Source: Bacteroidia bacterium (GTDB taxonomy: Bacteria > Bacteroidota > Bacteroidia > Bacteroidales > Azobacteroidaceae). Taken from it: a stretch of DNA of 56,247 bases. The position numbers and the translations under genes are program-made. The notes below the pieces were generated by a model. It worked only from the letters and a program-made list of their open reading frames with translations. It did no database searches and was not told where the DNA came from. Shown here piece after piece: positions 1 to 8,111 of the stretch. Position 1 is the stretch's first letter; each line of letters begins with the position of its first letter. The DNA is taken from assembly GCA_025996895.1 (NCBI GenBank), contig BNTW01000008.1, positions 1-56,247 on the forward strand, read 5' to 3'.

Positions 1-109
1 TGTCAATTTCCGCAATTACGGCATTGTCGGCACACCAACATTTATTTTGATTGATGCCGAAGGGATCGTTCGCGGACGATACGCCCAATTAAAGGAATGG
101 TTGAAATGA
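1..109 (+). CDS. Thioredoxin-fold protein, C-terminal fragment
   Basis: The gene enters from the left edge in frame 2 and only its last 35 residues are visible. They contain GTPTFILIDAEG, the cis-proline strand and following beta-strand typical of TlpA/ResA-like or AhpC/TSA-like thioredoxin-fold proteins, in which the proline sits against the redox-active CxxC. The short tail RGRYAQLKEWLK closes the last helix. The CxxC itself lies outside the window, so the redox activity and cellular compartment cannot be confirmed. In Bacteroidetes such proteins are usually exported or membrane-anchored thiol-disulfide oxidoreductases. The stop codon is at 107-109, followed by a strong inverted repeat. Confidence 0.75.
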   Translation, partial: VNFRNYGIVGTPTFILIDAEGIVRGRYAQLKEWLK

Positions 110-133
110 AATAGCAATAACAAAACACTTAAT

Positions 134-194
134 CGGGAAAATCTACAGATAATTCTCAAAAGTTCGCATAACTGTTTGTTTGTAGATTTTCCCG
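134..194. repeat. Perfect 14-bp inverted repeat after the first gene
   Basis: The arm at 134-147 (CGGGAAAATCTACA) is the exact reverse complement of 181-194, with a 33-base loop. It lies just downstream of the thioredoxin-fold gene and could fold in the transcript. No clean T-run follows, so it looks more like an intergenic palindromic repeat than a standard terminator. Confidence 0.6.
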
Positions 195-205
195 TTCCCG
201 AGGTA

Positions 206-228
206 GGGGCGGCCGTAAAGGTCGCCCC
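206..228. repeat. GC-rich hairpin
   Basis: GGGGCGGCC at 206-214 pairs with GGTCGCCCC at 220-228 (one G-U pair) around the loop GTAAA. It immediately follows the 14-bp inverted repeat, so the two make a compound stem structure. It may end transcription of the first gene or be part of a dispersed repeat. Confidence 0.5.
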
Positions 229-234
229 TTACTT

Positions 235-265
235 TTGCGTATCTCCCAAAAATTCCGTACTTTTG
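235..265 (+). promoter_or_regulatory. Probable promoter of hflX
   Basis: TTG at 235-237 is separated by 20 bases from TACTTTTG at 258-265, an exact match to the Bacteroidetes -7 element TAnnTTTG. Transcription would begin near 272, about 20 bases before the TTG start codon of hflX. Confidence 0.55.
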
Positions 266-290
266 TTCTTTCATTGAATTTTTAGAACAA

Positions 291-1538
291 TTGAAAGAAT
301 TTATTATTACGGACACGCCGACCGATAAGGCGGTTTTGGTGGGTTTGATTACCCCCGAACAAAATGAGGTAAAATCCAAAGAATACTTGGATGAGTTGGA
401 TTTTTTAGCTTCTACGGCCGACATCAAGACGGTGAAGCGATTTACGCAACGCGTAGATTATGCCCACCCGGTAACGTTTGTCGGCTCGGGAAAATTGCAG
501 GAAATCAAAGCGTTTGTCGAAGACGAAGACAACGAAATCAGCCGGGTGATTTTCGACGACGAGCTTTCGCCCAAACAGTTGCGCAACCTGGAAGCCGAGT
601 TGAAGGTGAAAATCATGGATCGTACGAGCCTGATTTTGGATATTTTCGCAGGACGCGCCCAAACGGCTCATGCGAAAACGCAGGTCGAATTAGCGCAATA
701 TAATTATATGTTACCGCGCCTGACACGTCTTTGGACGCACTTGGAACGGCAAAGTGGCGGCGGAAGCGGCGGATTTCGCATGCGCGGGCCGGGAGAAACT
801 CAGTTGGAAACCGACCGGCGGATTATTTTAAGCAAGATTGCCAAGCTGAAGGAAGATTTGAAAGAAATAGATAAGCAGAAAGCCAACCAGCGGAAAAATC
901 GTGGGAAGCTGGTGCGCGTGGCCTTGGTCGGTTATACGAACGTAGGTAAATCCACGTTAATGAACTTGTTAAGCAAATCGGACGTGTTTGCCGAAAATAA
1001 ATTATTTGCTACGCTCGACACGACTGTCCGGAAAATTACGGTCGAAAATCTGGCTTTTCTCTTGTCGGATACGGTCGGATTTATTCGCAAACTACCCACC
1101 GAATTAATTGAATCGTTTAAATCCACACTCGACGAGGTGCGCGAAGCCGATTTGCTGGTGCATGTGGTTGATATTTCCCACCCCGCGTTTGAGGAGCAAT
1201 TGGAAGTCGTAACGCAGACGCTGAACGAACTTTCGGACGAAGCGAAACCGGCGATTATTGTTTTTAACAAGATAGATGCTTTTTCGCACGTTGAAAAGGA
1301 AACCGACGATTTGACGCCCCGAACGAAAGAAAATATCTCGCTCGAAGAACTGAAAAAGTCATGGATAGGCAAGCTTCACGAAAACTGCGTGTTCATTTCC
1401 GCACAGGAAAAACAGAATATCGAAGAACTGAAAGCCCTGTTGTATGAGCGTGTGAAAGAAATTCATACACAGCGTTTTCCGTATAATGATTTTCTGTATC
1501 AGGATTATTCCGATTTGGAAAAAGCCGTAAATGATTAA
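291..1538 (+). CDS. hflX: Ribosome-associated GTPase HflX
   Basis: HflX is a cytoplasmic GTPase of the Obg-HflX group that binds the 50S subunit and splits stalled or hibernating ribosomes. The 415-residue product has the N-terminal HflX domain, the glycine-rich linker (GSGGFRMRGPGETQLE, roughly residues 158-173), and a complete G domain: P-loop GYTNVGKST at 214-222, DTVGF at 260-264 and NKID at 326-329. The length is normal. The start is a TTG codon: the sequence MKEFI that it begins matches my recollection of Bacteroides homologues, and there is no in-frame ATG nearby. It is followed without a gap by the DUF4954 gene, so the two are probably co-transcribed from the promoter just upstream. 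Confidence 0.95.
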   Translation: MKEFIITDTPTDKAVLVGLITPEQNEVKSKEYLDELDFLASTADIKTVKRFTQRVDYAHPVTFVGSGKLQEIKAFVEDEDNEISRVIFDDELSPKQLRNLEAELKVKIMDRTSLILDIFAGRAQTAHAKTQVELAQYNYMLPRLTRLWTHLERQSGGGSGGFRMRGPGETQLETDRRIILSKIAKLKEDLKEIDKQKANQRKNRGKLVRVALVGYTNVGKSTLMNLLSKSDVFAENKLFATLDTTVRKITVENLAFLLSDTVGFIRKLPTELIESFKSTLDEVREADLLVHVVDISHPAFEEQLEVVTQTLNELSDEAKPAIIVFNKIDAFSHVEKETDDLTPRTKENISLEELKKSWIGKLHENCVFISAQEKQNIEELKALLYERVKEIHTQRFPYNDFLYQDYSDLEKAVND

Positions 1539-1542
1539 AAAT

Positions 1543-3519
1543 ATGTATAGGAAACTAACAAACGAGGAAATAAATGCCTTGCAGGCGCAGGGCTGCCAGT
1601 CGGACAAATGGGCGGCGGTCGAAGTGCGCGATGGTTTTTCGACGGAACATATCCGTCAAGTCATTTTTTCGGGTAGTGTCCGTTTGGGACGCCTGAATTC
1701 GTTTTTTGATTTGCCCGGCGGCGTTCGAAAACATGCCGGACTTCGTCAGGTTACGTTGCATAATTGTGAAATCGGCGACGATGTGTTGATTGAAAACATT
1801 CAAAATTATATTGCCAATTATCAAATCGGAAATCATACCTTTATTCAAAATGTGGACCGGATTTTGACCGACGGAAAATCTTCGTTCGGAAACGGTGTCG
1901 AAGTGGCGGTTTTGAACGAAACCGGCGGGCGCGAGGTGAAAATCAACGACAAACTTTCGGCGCATGTGGCCTATATTCTGGCTCTTTACCGCCATCGTCC
2001 TGAGCTGATTGCCAAACTGAACGGCATGATTGATTTTTATGCACAAAAACACGCTTCCGACACCGGCACAATCGGAGACAACGTTTTTATCTGCAACGTC
2101 GGCCTGATTCGGAATGTACGAATGGGAAATAACACGCATATCGAGGGTGCAAGCCGGCTGGAAAACGGAAGCATCAACAGCAACGAACACGACCCGGTGC
2201 ATATCGGACACAGCGTGATTGCCGACGATTTTATTATTTGTTCCGGCTCGAAAGTGGAAGACGGCACGATGCTCACGCGCTGTTTTGTGGGACAAGCCTG
2301 TCAACTCGGACACAGTTATTCGGCCAGTGATTCCCTGTTTTTCAGCAACTGTCAGGGCGAAAACGGCGAAGCCTGTGCGATTTTTGCCGGCCCCTACACG
2401 GTTACGCACCACAAATCGACGCTCTTGATTGCCGGTATGTTTTCGTTTATGAATGCCGGATCAGGCTCGAACCAGAGCAACCACATGTATAAATTAGGTC
2501 CTATCCATCAGGGAATTATCGAGCGAGGCGGAAAAACCACGAGCGACTCCTATATTCTTTGGCCGGCCAAAATCGGCGCATTTTCGCTGATTATGGGACG
2601 GCATTACCGCAACTCGGATACGTCGGATATGCCGTTTTCGTATCTGATTGAAAATGAAAACGAAACGTATCTTGTTCCGGGTGTAAATTTAAAAAGTGTC
2701 GGCACCATCCGCGACGCACAAAAATTTCCGAAACGCGACAAACGAAAAGATCCGAACAAGCTTGACCAGATTAATTTTAACTTGTTAAGTCCTTATACCG
2801 TTCAAAAAATGTTTAAGGGAACGGAAATTTTAAGGAGTTTGCAAGCACATTGCGGGGAGACGTCGGAAACTTATACCTATCAAAGTTGTATTATCAAAAA
2901 TTCCGCACTGCGCAAAGGTTTGAGTTTATATAACAAGGCGATACGGAAATTTTTGGGCAATTCGCTGATTTCGCGACTGGAAAATCATACGGCTTCGATG
3001 GAAACCGTCCGCCAAAGGCTTCGTCCCGACAACGATTTGGGTTTGGGCGAATGGCGCGATTTGGGCGGTGTTTTGATGCCGAAAACGGTGGTCAATGAAT
3101 TGCTGGACGGTATAGAAACCGGAAAAATTGCCCGCCTGAAAGAAATCAATGCGTTTATCGAAAAGGCTCATCAACAATATTATTCTTATGAATGGACGTG
3201 GGCGTGGGAAAAAATCTGCGCGTATTACGATGTAGATTTGGAAACCATCACTTCGGCAGACATCATTGCGATTGTGGAAGATTGGCGGGAAGCAGTGGTT
3301 GGTTTGGACAAAATCCTGTATGAGGACGCAAAAAAGGAATTTTCCTTAAATGCACGTACCGGCTTCGGCGCGGACGGCAACAGCGACGACCGCCTGCTGG
3401 ATTTTGAATATGTGCGCGGAAATTTCGAAAAAAATCCTTTCGTATCTTCGCTCTTGCAACACATCGAGAAAAAAACGGCGTTGGGAAACCGCGTCATTGC
3501 GGAAATGAAAAATTTGTAG
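1543..3519 (+). CDS. DUF4954 family protein
   Basis: This matches the DUF4954 family, found in Bacteroidetes and spirochaetes, of unknown function. About 658 residues. From roughly residue 55 to 330 it carries many short turns of the form I-G-D-x-V-x-I-x-N or V-x-N-x-T-x-I-x-G, as expected for a left-handed beta-helix of the kind used by acyl- and nucleotidyl-transferases; the remainder is helical. No signal peptide or membrane segment, so it is likely cytoplasmic. I place the start at the ATG at 1543 (MYRKLTNEEI); an in-frame ATG at 1531 would overlap hflX by 8 bases. It is translationally linked to hflX and ends only 3 bases from the convergent beta-barrel gene. No catalytic function can be assigned. 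Confidence 0.85.
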   Translation: MYRKLTNEEINALQAQGCQSDKWAAVEVRDGFSTEHIRQVIFSGSVRLGRLNSFFDLPGGVRKHAGLRQVTLHNCEIGDDVLIENIQNYIANYQIGNHTFIQNVDRILTDGKSSFGNGVEVAVLNETGGREVKINDKLSAHVAYILALYRHRPELIAKLNGMIDFYAQKHASDTGTIGDNVFICNVGLIRNVRMGNNTHIEGASRLENGSINSNEHDPVHIGHSVIADDFIICSGSKVEDGTMLTRCFVGQACQLGHSYSASDSLFFSNCQGENGEACAIFAGPYTVTHHKSTLLIAGMFSFMNAGSGSNQSNHMYKLGPIHQGIIERGGKTTSDSYILWPAKIGAFSLIMGRHYRNSDTSDMPFSYLIENENETYLVPGVNLKSVGTIRDAQKFPKRDKRKDPNKLDQINFNLLSPYTVQKMFKGTEILRSLQAHCGETSETYTYQSCIIKNSALRKGLSLYNKAIRKFLGNSLISRLENHTASMETVRQRLRPDNDLGLGEWRDLGGVLMPKTVVNELLDGIETGKIARLKEINAFIEKAHQQYYSYEWTWAWEKICAYYDVDLETITSADIIAIVEDWREAVVGLDKILYEDAKKEFSLNARTGFGADGNSDDRLLDFEYVRGNFEKNPFVSSLLQHIEKKTALGNRVIAEMKNL

Positions 3520-3522
3520 CTT

Positions 3523-4188
3523 TTATCTCGTCCGGTAAAAATACGTCAGTTTGGTCGTAAGCACTTGATTTCCGGACGATTGAAACGGGTCGCTTTTCCC
3601 GTTGTTGAACGCATCGGACAAGCCGAAATAATAACGCCCTTCCAACACAAAACGGCCGAGACCGGTGCGGATTTCCAAACCGCCGCCGCCGGCAATTCCA
3701 TAATCAAAAGGTCGTTCTACCGGTTTATCATAATAGGAATCATAAGAGCCGTCCGGCGTATTAATTACTTTTTTACTATTGTTTTTGTTTCCGATTTGAA
3801 AACCGATTTGCGGCCCTAAATTAAACACCAAACGTACGCGGCTTCCTAAATTGAAATAAATATGCGTCATGACGGGCAGTTCCAGATAATCGATCCGGCG
3901 CGAATATTCGTTTAAGTGCAAAAGCGTGTCCGTCCGCTCTTTCCATCCACGTTGCGCATAATTCAATTCGACTTGCAAGCCAAAATTACTTTCGGAAATA
4001 TAGCGCGCCGTCAATCCGATGGTCGCCTGCGTCAGCATATCCTGCGGAACATTCGGATAAAAACGCATCTTGGAAAAAGTCGCACCGGCATTACCTCCAA
4101 ATGCCCATTCAGGCTGAAATTTCGCTTGTTGCGCTTGCGTTATTCCGGCAATCATAAAAAGAAACAATAGTGCAATCGGCTTTTTCAT
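3523..4188 (-). CDS. Small outer-membrane beta-barrel (PorT-like)
   Basis: 221 residues with a Sec signal peptide (MKKPIALLFLFMIAGITQAQ) followed by alternating hydrophobic/polar strands with many glycines and aromatics, such as FGLQVELNYAQRG, RVRLVFNLGPQIGFQIG and GRFVLEGRYYFGLSDAF. This is the outer-membrane beta-barrel type 2 fold seen in PorT-like Bacteroidetes proteins. It sits 6 bases downstream of the LysM/periplasmic-binding gene on the same strand, so the pair is an operon and the two proteins may act together at the envelope. The family includes PorT, linked to gingipain secretion in Porphyromonas, but this one cannot be equated with PorT from sequence alone. Confidence 0.8.
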   Translation of the reverse strand: MKKPIALLFLFMIAGITQAQQAKFQPEWAFGGNAGATFSKMRFYPNVPQDMLTQATIGLTARYISESNFGLQVELNYAQRGWKERTDTLLHLNEYSRRIDYLELPVMTHIYFNLGSRVRLVFNLGPQIGFQIGNKNNSKKVINTPDGSYDSYYDKPVERPFDYGIAGGGGLEIRTGLGRFVLEGRYYFGLSDAFNNGKSDPFQSSGNQVLTTKLTYFYRTR

Positions 4189-4194
4189 TGGTAT

Positions 4195-5739
4195 TTAATT
4201 CACGCTTTTGGACGTAATCGTAAAATTCGGATTAAATTCCACCCAATAGATATTGGTATTGATAAATCCGCCCCAATTATTCACTTGCTCAAAGTAAAAA
4301 TCCATTTGTACACCTTTGTAATTCAATCGGTTAGGATTAATTTCAAACAAAGTTCCGTATTTTTGCAAACTTTGGATAAAATACAACCCGGTGTCGTAGC
4401 CGAGCATGCCGTATTTCGGAAAAATATTAATCAGTTCCCGCGAATACCAACGCTGATACAGGTTGTTGAACGATTTCACCTTTGGTGACGTAGGATTGGC
4501 ATAAAAAACGCTGAAAAAGGAAGCGTCCAAACGGAAAAAATCGTCCGTATAATCGGTTGCGTAAGTTTGCCAAGCCGGATAACCGAACATCGAAACCGAT
4601 AGTTGCGGTTGCGCGTCTAACAATCCTTTTAAAGGCGTCATCAACTTTAAAAGCGTTTCGCGCCGGTCGTCGGCCGGAATAAATACATTATTCGCATTTT
4701 CCGATACCACTCCCTGAATTTCAGCAAGCAGGTCGTTACTCGTTCCGATAACTTTATACGACATGTATTTGGCTTTTAAATCTTTTTGAAGCGTTTCGAC
4801 GAAATCCGTCTTGTTGCCGTCGTCCTTCGGGATATAAAAAATAATATTTGACCGCTTATATTGATTGCAAAAAGCCGCCGAAGCTTTGGAATACAAATAG
4901 GATTGGGGCGTATTGATTTGATAAACATAATGATTGTTCAACGGCTCGTCGCTTTTCGACGTAAAAGGAATGATGTATGGAATTTTCTTGTCGGACGCAA
5001 AAGATGCAATCAGCTTAATTTGCTTGTCCGACAGTCCGCCGATAATCAAATGTACGTTTTGCAGCGCGGTTTTTTGAAGAATGCCGTTCAACAAATTGAC
5101 TTCCGATCCGGTGTCATACACTTGCAAATCGACCGAAATACCACTTTTCTTAATATCTTCCAGCGCGAGCAAAATCCCTTCGTAATATTCCACCATGCGG
5201 TTGGTCGCCGCATTTTTTGGCGTTGTCCCTTCTTTCAATCCGAAGGGCAACAAGAGGGCAACCCGCAGGGAGTTGATATTATTTACTTGATTATCAGCAT
5301 TTAACAGTGCGTTTGTTATCGACATATTGTAAGCCTCGTTCGTACCTTCTATCGGCGTAGTTACCTTGTTTGTAGGAATACGAATAATTTTACCGATACT
5401 AAATGTTTCAATCGACAAGCCCGGATTAACCGCTATAATATCTTCACCCTTCATTTGATATTGGCGCGAAACGGAATACAACGTTTCCTTCGGTTGAATA
5501 GTGTGGTAAAAATACGAGCCGGATTCCTGCGGAATTTTCAACGAAGTTCCCGTCTGAATGCCTTTATCACTGCCCGGATTTAACTTGATAATCGATTCTT
5601 GTGAAATTTTATACATTTGCGACAAGGAATACAGCGTTTGTCCCCTTTCGACCGTATGCAAAAAATAAGTGGCTTCTTGTGCATGGATAGACAAAAAAAA
5701 CCAACTGAAAATAAAACTTATAAATAGCCTTCGTAGCAT
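4195..5739 (-). CDS. Tandem LysM domains fused to a periplasmic-binding-protein fold
   Basis: 514 residues: a signal peptide (residues 1-20), two LysM peptidoglycan-binding domains (about 25-70 and 75-122, each with the H-T-x-x-x-x-x-T-L-Y-S-x-S start), then a type 1 periplasmic-binding fold (about 155-500) like the substrate-binding proteins of amino-acid ABC transporters (RVALLLPFGLKEG, LIIGGLSDKQIKLIASFASDKKIPYIIPFTS). The LysM pair should hold it on the cell wall in the periplasm. No ABC permease or ATPase is nearby, so a sensing, scaffolding or lipoprotein-assembly role is as likely as transport. It is the first gene of a two-gene operon with the beta-barrel protein. Two-domain proteins of this layout are common in Bacteroidetes. 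Confidence 0.85.
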   Translation of the reverse strand: MLRRLFISFIFSWFFLSIHAQEATYFLHTVERGQTLYSLSQMYKISQESIIKLNPGSDKGIQTGTSLKIPQESGSYFYHTIQPKETLYSVSRQYQMKGEDIIAVNPGLSIETFSIGKIIRIPTNKVTTPIEGTNEAYNMSITNALLNADNQVNNINSLRVALLLPFGLKEGTTPKNAATNRMVEYYEGILLALEDIKKSGISVDLQVYDTGSEVNLLNGILQKTALQNVHLIIGGLSDKQIKLIASFASDKKIPYIIPFTSKSDEPLNNHYVYQINTPQSYLYSKASAAFCNQYKRSNIIFYIPKDDGNKTDFVETLQKDLKAKYMSYKVIGTSNDLLAEIQGVVSENANNVFIPADDRRETLLKLMTPLKGLLDAQPQLSVSMFGYPAWQTYATDYTDDFFRLDASFFSVFYANPTSPKVKSFNNLYQRWYSRELINIFPKYGMLGYDTGLYFIQSLQKYGTLFEINPNRLNYKGVQMDFYFEQVNNWGGFINTNIYWVEFNPNFTITSKSVN

Positions 5740-5760
5740 CGTTATTCATTAGATTACGTG

Positions 5761-5768
5761 CAAAGGTA
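5761..5768 (-). promoter_or_regulatory. -7 box for the LysM gene
   Basis: Read on the minus strand this is TACCTTTG, an exact TAnnTTTG -7 element, 22 bases upstream of the ATG at 5739. No clear -33 TTG stands at the usual distance. Confidence 0.4.
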
Positions 5769-5787
5769 GAAATAATTCATAGAAAAC

Positions 5788-5817
5788 TTGTTTAATTATC
5801 GGTTTTTTTATAATTTG
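5788..5817 (+). promoter_or_regulatory. Possible promoter of the EF-G paralogue
   Basis: TTG at 5788-5790 and TATAATTTG at 5809-5817 resemble the -33/-7 pair of Bacteroidetes promoters, with one deviation in the -7 box. The implied leader before the ATG at 5868 is about 45 bases, AT-rich and unstructured. Confidence 0.4.
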
Positions 5818-5867
5818 CGCAACTTTTAAAAACAAAAAAATTATTGTTAAATTAATTTCTGAATATC

Positions 5868-8024
5868 ATGAAAGTTTATCAAACAAATGAAATCAAGAAC
5901 ATCGCATTGATCGGTAGTTCGGGCGCAGGAAAAACCACTCTCTCTGAAGCTATGCTTTATGAGGGTGGAGTTATAAAACGGAGAGGTACGGTAGAAAACG
6001 GAAACACGGTTTCCGATTATTTTCCGGTGGAAAAAGAATACGGTTATTCCGTATTTTCGACCATTTTCAGCGTGGAATGGAACGATAAAAAGTTGAATTT
6101 AATCGATTGTCCGGGCTCGGACGATTTCGCAGGTGCGGCTGTTTCCGCTTTAAATGTTACGGATACTGCTTTAATGGTGGTAAATGGCCAATACGGCGTG
6201 GAAGTCGGCACAATCAACATGTTCCGTTATACGGAAACGTTGAAAAAACCGGTGATTTTTCTTATCAATCAATTAGATAAAGAAAATGCGGATTACGACA
6301 GGACATTGCTTCAGTTGAAGGAAACTTACGGAAATAAAGTTGTTCCGATCCAATATCCGGTACAAACCGGCCAGGATTTTCACCAAATGATTGATGTGCT
6401 GAAAATGAAGATGTATCAGTGGAAACCCGAAGGGGGTGTTCCGGAAATTTTGGATATTCCGGCATCGGAAAAGGACAAAGCCGAAGAATGGCACAACGCC
6501 TTGGTGGAAGCAGCTGCCGAAAATGACGAAAATCTGATGGAAAAATTCTTTGACCAAGGAAGTTTGAGCGAAGACGAAATGCGCGAAGGGATCCGCAAGG
6601 GTTTGATAGCCAGAGGAATGTTTCCGGTGATTTGCGTTTCCGCAAGTAAAGACATGGGTGTTCGCCGGTTGATGGAATTTTTGGGCAATAACGTTCCGAC
6701 CGTCAATGAAAGTGCACCGTATAAAAATACCGAAGGTAAAGACATTGCTCCGGATCCGAAAGCATTGACGAGTATTTTCGTTTTCAAAACCACCGTAGAG
6801 CCGCACATTGGTCGCGTATCCTATTTCAAGGTGATGTTGGGAACAGTGAAAACCGGTGAAGACTTGTTGAACGAAGACCGCGGTTCGAAAGAACGTATTG
6901 CCCAATTATTTGTGGTAGCCGGACAAAACCGCATGGAAGTTTCCGAACTGCAGGCGGGCGACATCGGTGCAACGGTGAAACTGAAAGATGTGAATACCGG
7001 CAACACGTTGAACGCCAAAGGCGTGGACAATCGGTTTGATTTCATTAAATATCCGAACTCTAAATACCGCCGTGCAATTAAAGCGGTGAATGAAGCAGAT
7101 TCGGAAAAAATGATGGAGATCCTGAACCGCATGCGTGCAGAAGACCCGACTTGGGTGGTGGAACAATCGAAAGAATTGAAGCAAATCATTCTTTCCGGTC
7201 AGGGCGAATTTCACTTGAAGACATTGAAATGGCGAATTGAAAACAACGATAAGGTGCTGATTGAATTTCTGGAGCCGAAAATTCCGTATCGCGAAACGAT
7301 TACCAAATCGGCACGTGCCGACTATCGCCACAAAAAACAATCGGGTGGTGCCGGCCAATTCGGCGAAGTACATTTGATTGTTGAGCCGTATCAGGAAGGA
7401 ATGCCGATGCCCGAAATGTATAAATTCAACGGACAGGAATTTAAAATTCAGGCACGCGACACGCAGGAAATTCCGCTGGAATGGGGTGGAAAATTGGTGT
7501 TTGTTAATTCGATTGTCGGCGGCTCAATTGATACCCGCTTCCTGCCTGCGATTTTGAAAGGAATCATGGGACGCATGGAACAGGGGCCATTGACCGGCTC
7601 GTATGCCCGCGATGTGCGCGTGATTGTGTATGATGGAAAGATGCACCCCGTAGATTCCAACGAAATTTCGTTTATGCTCGCCGGACGCAATGCGTTTTCG
7701 GAAGCGTTCCGCAACGCCGGCCCGAAAATCCTGGAACCAATTTACGATGTAGAAGTTTCATTGCCGTCGGAATACATGGGCGATGTGATGGGCGATTTGC
7801 AGGGACGTCGTGCCATGATTATGGGTATGAATTCGGAAAAAGGCTACGAAAAACTGCTGGCAAAAGTGCCTCTGAAAGAAATGGGCAACTATTCGACGTC
7901 GTTGAGTTCCATCACCGGCGGCCGCGCCTCCTTCACCATGAAGTTCAACGCCTACGAATTGGTTCCGACCGACGTTCAAGACAAATTGTTGAAAGAATAC
8001 GAAGCGCAACAGGAAGCGGAATAA
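5868..8024 (+). CDS. EF-G paralogue (EF-G2 type) with altered GTPase motifs
   Basis: 718 residues with the full five-domain layout of elongation factor G, the translocase that moves tRNAs and mRNA through the ribosome. The G-domain motifs are altered. The P-loop is GSSGAGKTT (16-24) instead of GHVDAGKTT, switch II is DCPGSDDF (80-87) with Ser84 where canonical EF-G has the catalytic histidine of DTPGH, and the base-specificity motif is NQLD (134-137) rather than NKMD. Domains III-V are well kept (GRMEQGPLTGSYARDVRV, PSEYMGDVMGDLQGRR). Bacteroides thetaiotaomicron has an EF-G2 paralogue reported to work without GTP hydrolysis and to matter during carbon limitation; this gene fits that type. 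It is a single-gene unit with its own promoter candidate and a strong terminator. Confidence 0.9.
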   Translation: MKVYQTNEIKNIALIGSSGAGKTTLSEAMLYEGGVIKRRGTVENGNTVSDYFPVEKEYGYSVFSTIFSVEWNDKKLNLIDCPGSDDFAGAAVSALNVTDTALMVVNGQYGVEVGTINMFRYTETLKKPVIFLINQLDKENADYDRTLLQLKETYGNKVVPIQYPVQTGQDFHQMIDVLKMKMYQWKPEGGVPEILDIPASEKDKAEEWHNALVEAAAENDENLMEKFFDQGSLSEDEMREGIRKGLIARGMFPVICVSASKDMGVRRLMEFLGNNVPTVNESAPYKNTEGKDIAPDPKALTSIFVFKTTVEPHIGRVSYFKVMLGTVKTGEDLLNEDRGSKERIAQLFVVAGQNRMEVSELQAGDIGATVKLKDVNTGNTLNAKGVDNRFDFIKYPNSKYRRAIKAVNEADSEKMMEILNRMRAEDPTWVVEQSKELKQIILSGQGEFHLKTLKWRIENNDKVLIEFLEPKIPYRETITKSARADYRHKKQSGGAGQFGEVHLIVEPYQEGMPMPEMYKFNGQEFKIQARDTQEIPLEWGGKLVFVNSIVGGSIDTRFLPAILKGIMGRMEQGPLTGSYARDVRVIVYDGKMHPVDSNEISFMLAGRNAFSEAFRNAGPKILEPIYDVEVSLPSEYMGDVMGDLQGRRAMIMGMNSEKGYEKLLAKVPLKEMGNYSTSLSSITGGRASFTMKFNAYELVPTDVQDKLLKEYEAQQEAE

Positions 8025-8046
8025 TACTGCAGACAGCTATAACAAT

Positions 8047-8089
8047 TTGCGCCGGACGATTTTTATTTTTGTCCGGCGCAAGTTTTTTG
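8047..8089 (+). terminator. Rho-independent terminator after the EF-G gene
   Basis: TTGCGCCGGAC at 8047-8057 pairs perfectly with GTCCGGCGCAA at 8071-8081 around a 13-base AT-rich loop, followed by GTTTTTTG. An 11-bp GC-rich stem plus T-run is a textbook intrinsic terminator. It lies between convergent genes and may serve both. Confidence 0.8.
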
Positions 8090-8111
8090 TTTGTATTTGA
8101 AAGATTAATTC

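Noticed and set aside
1555..2412. 285-codon open frame on the minus strand
   Set aside because: It lies wholly antisense to the DUF4954 gene, has no start signal, and its protein is rich in His/Val/Arg without domain features; it is a shadow frame.
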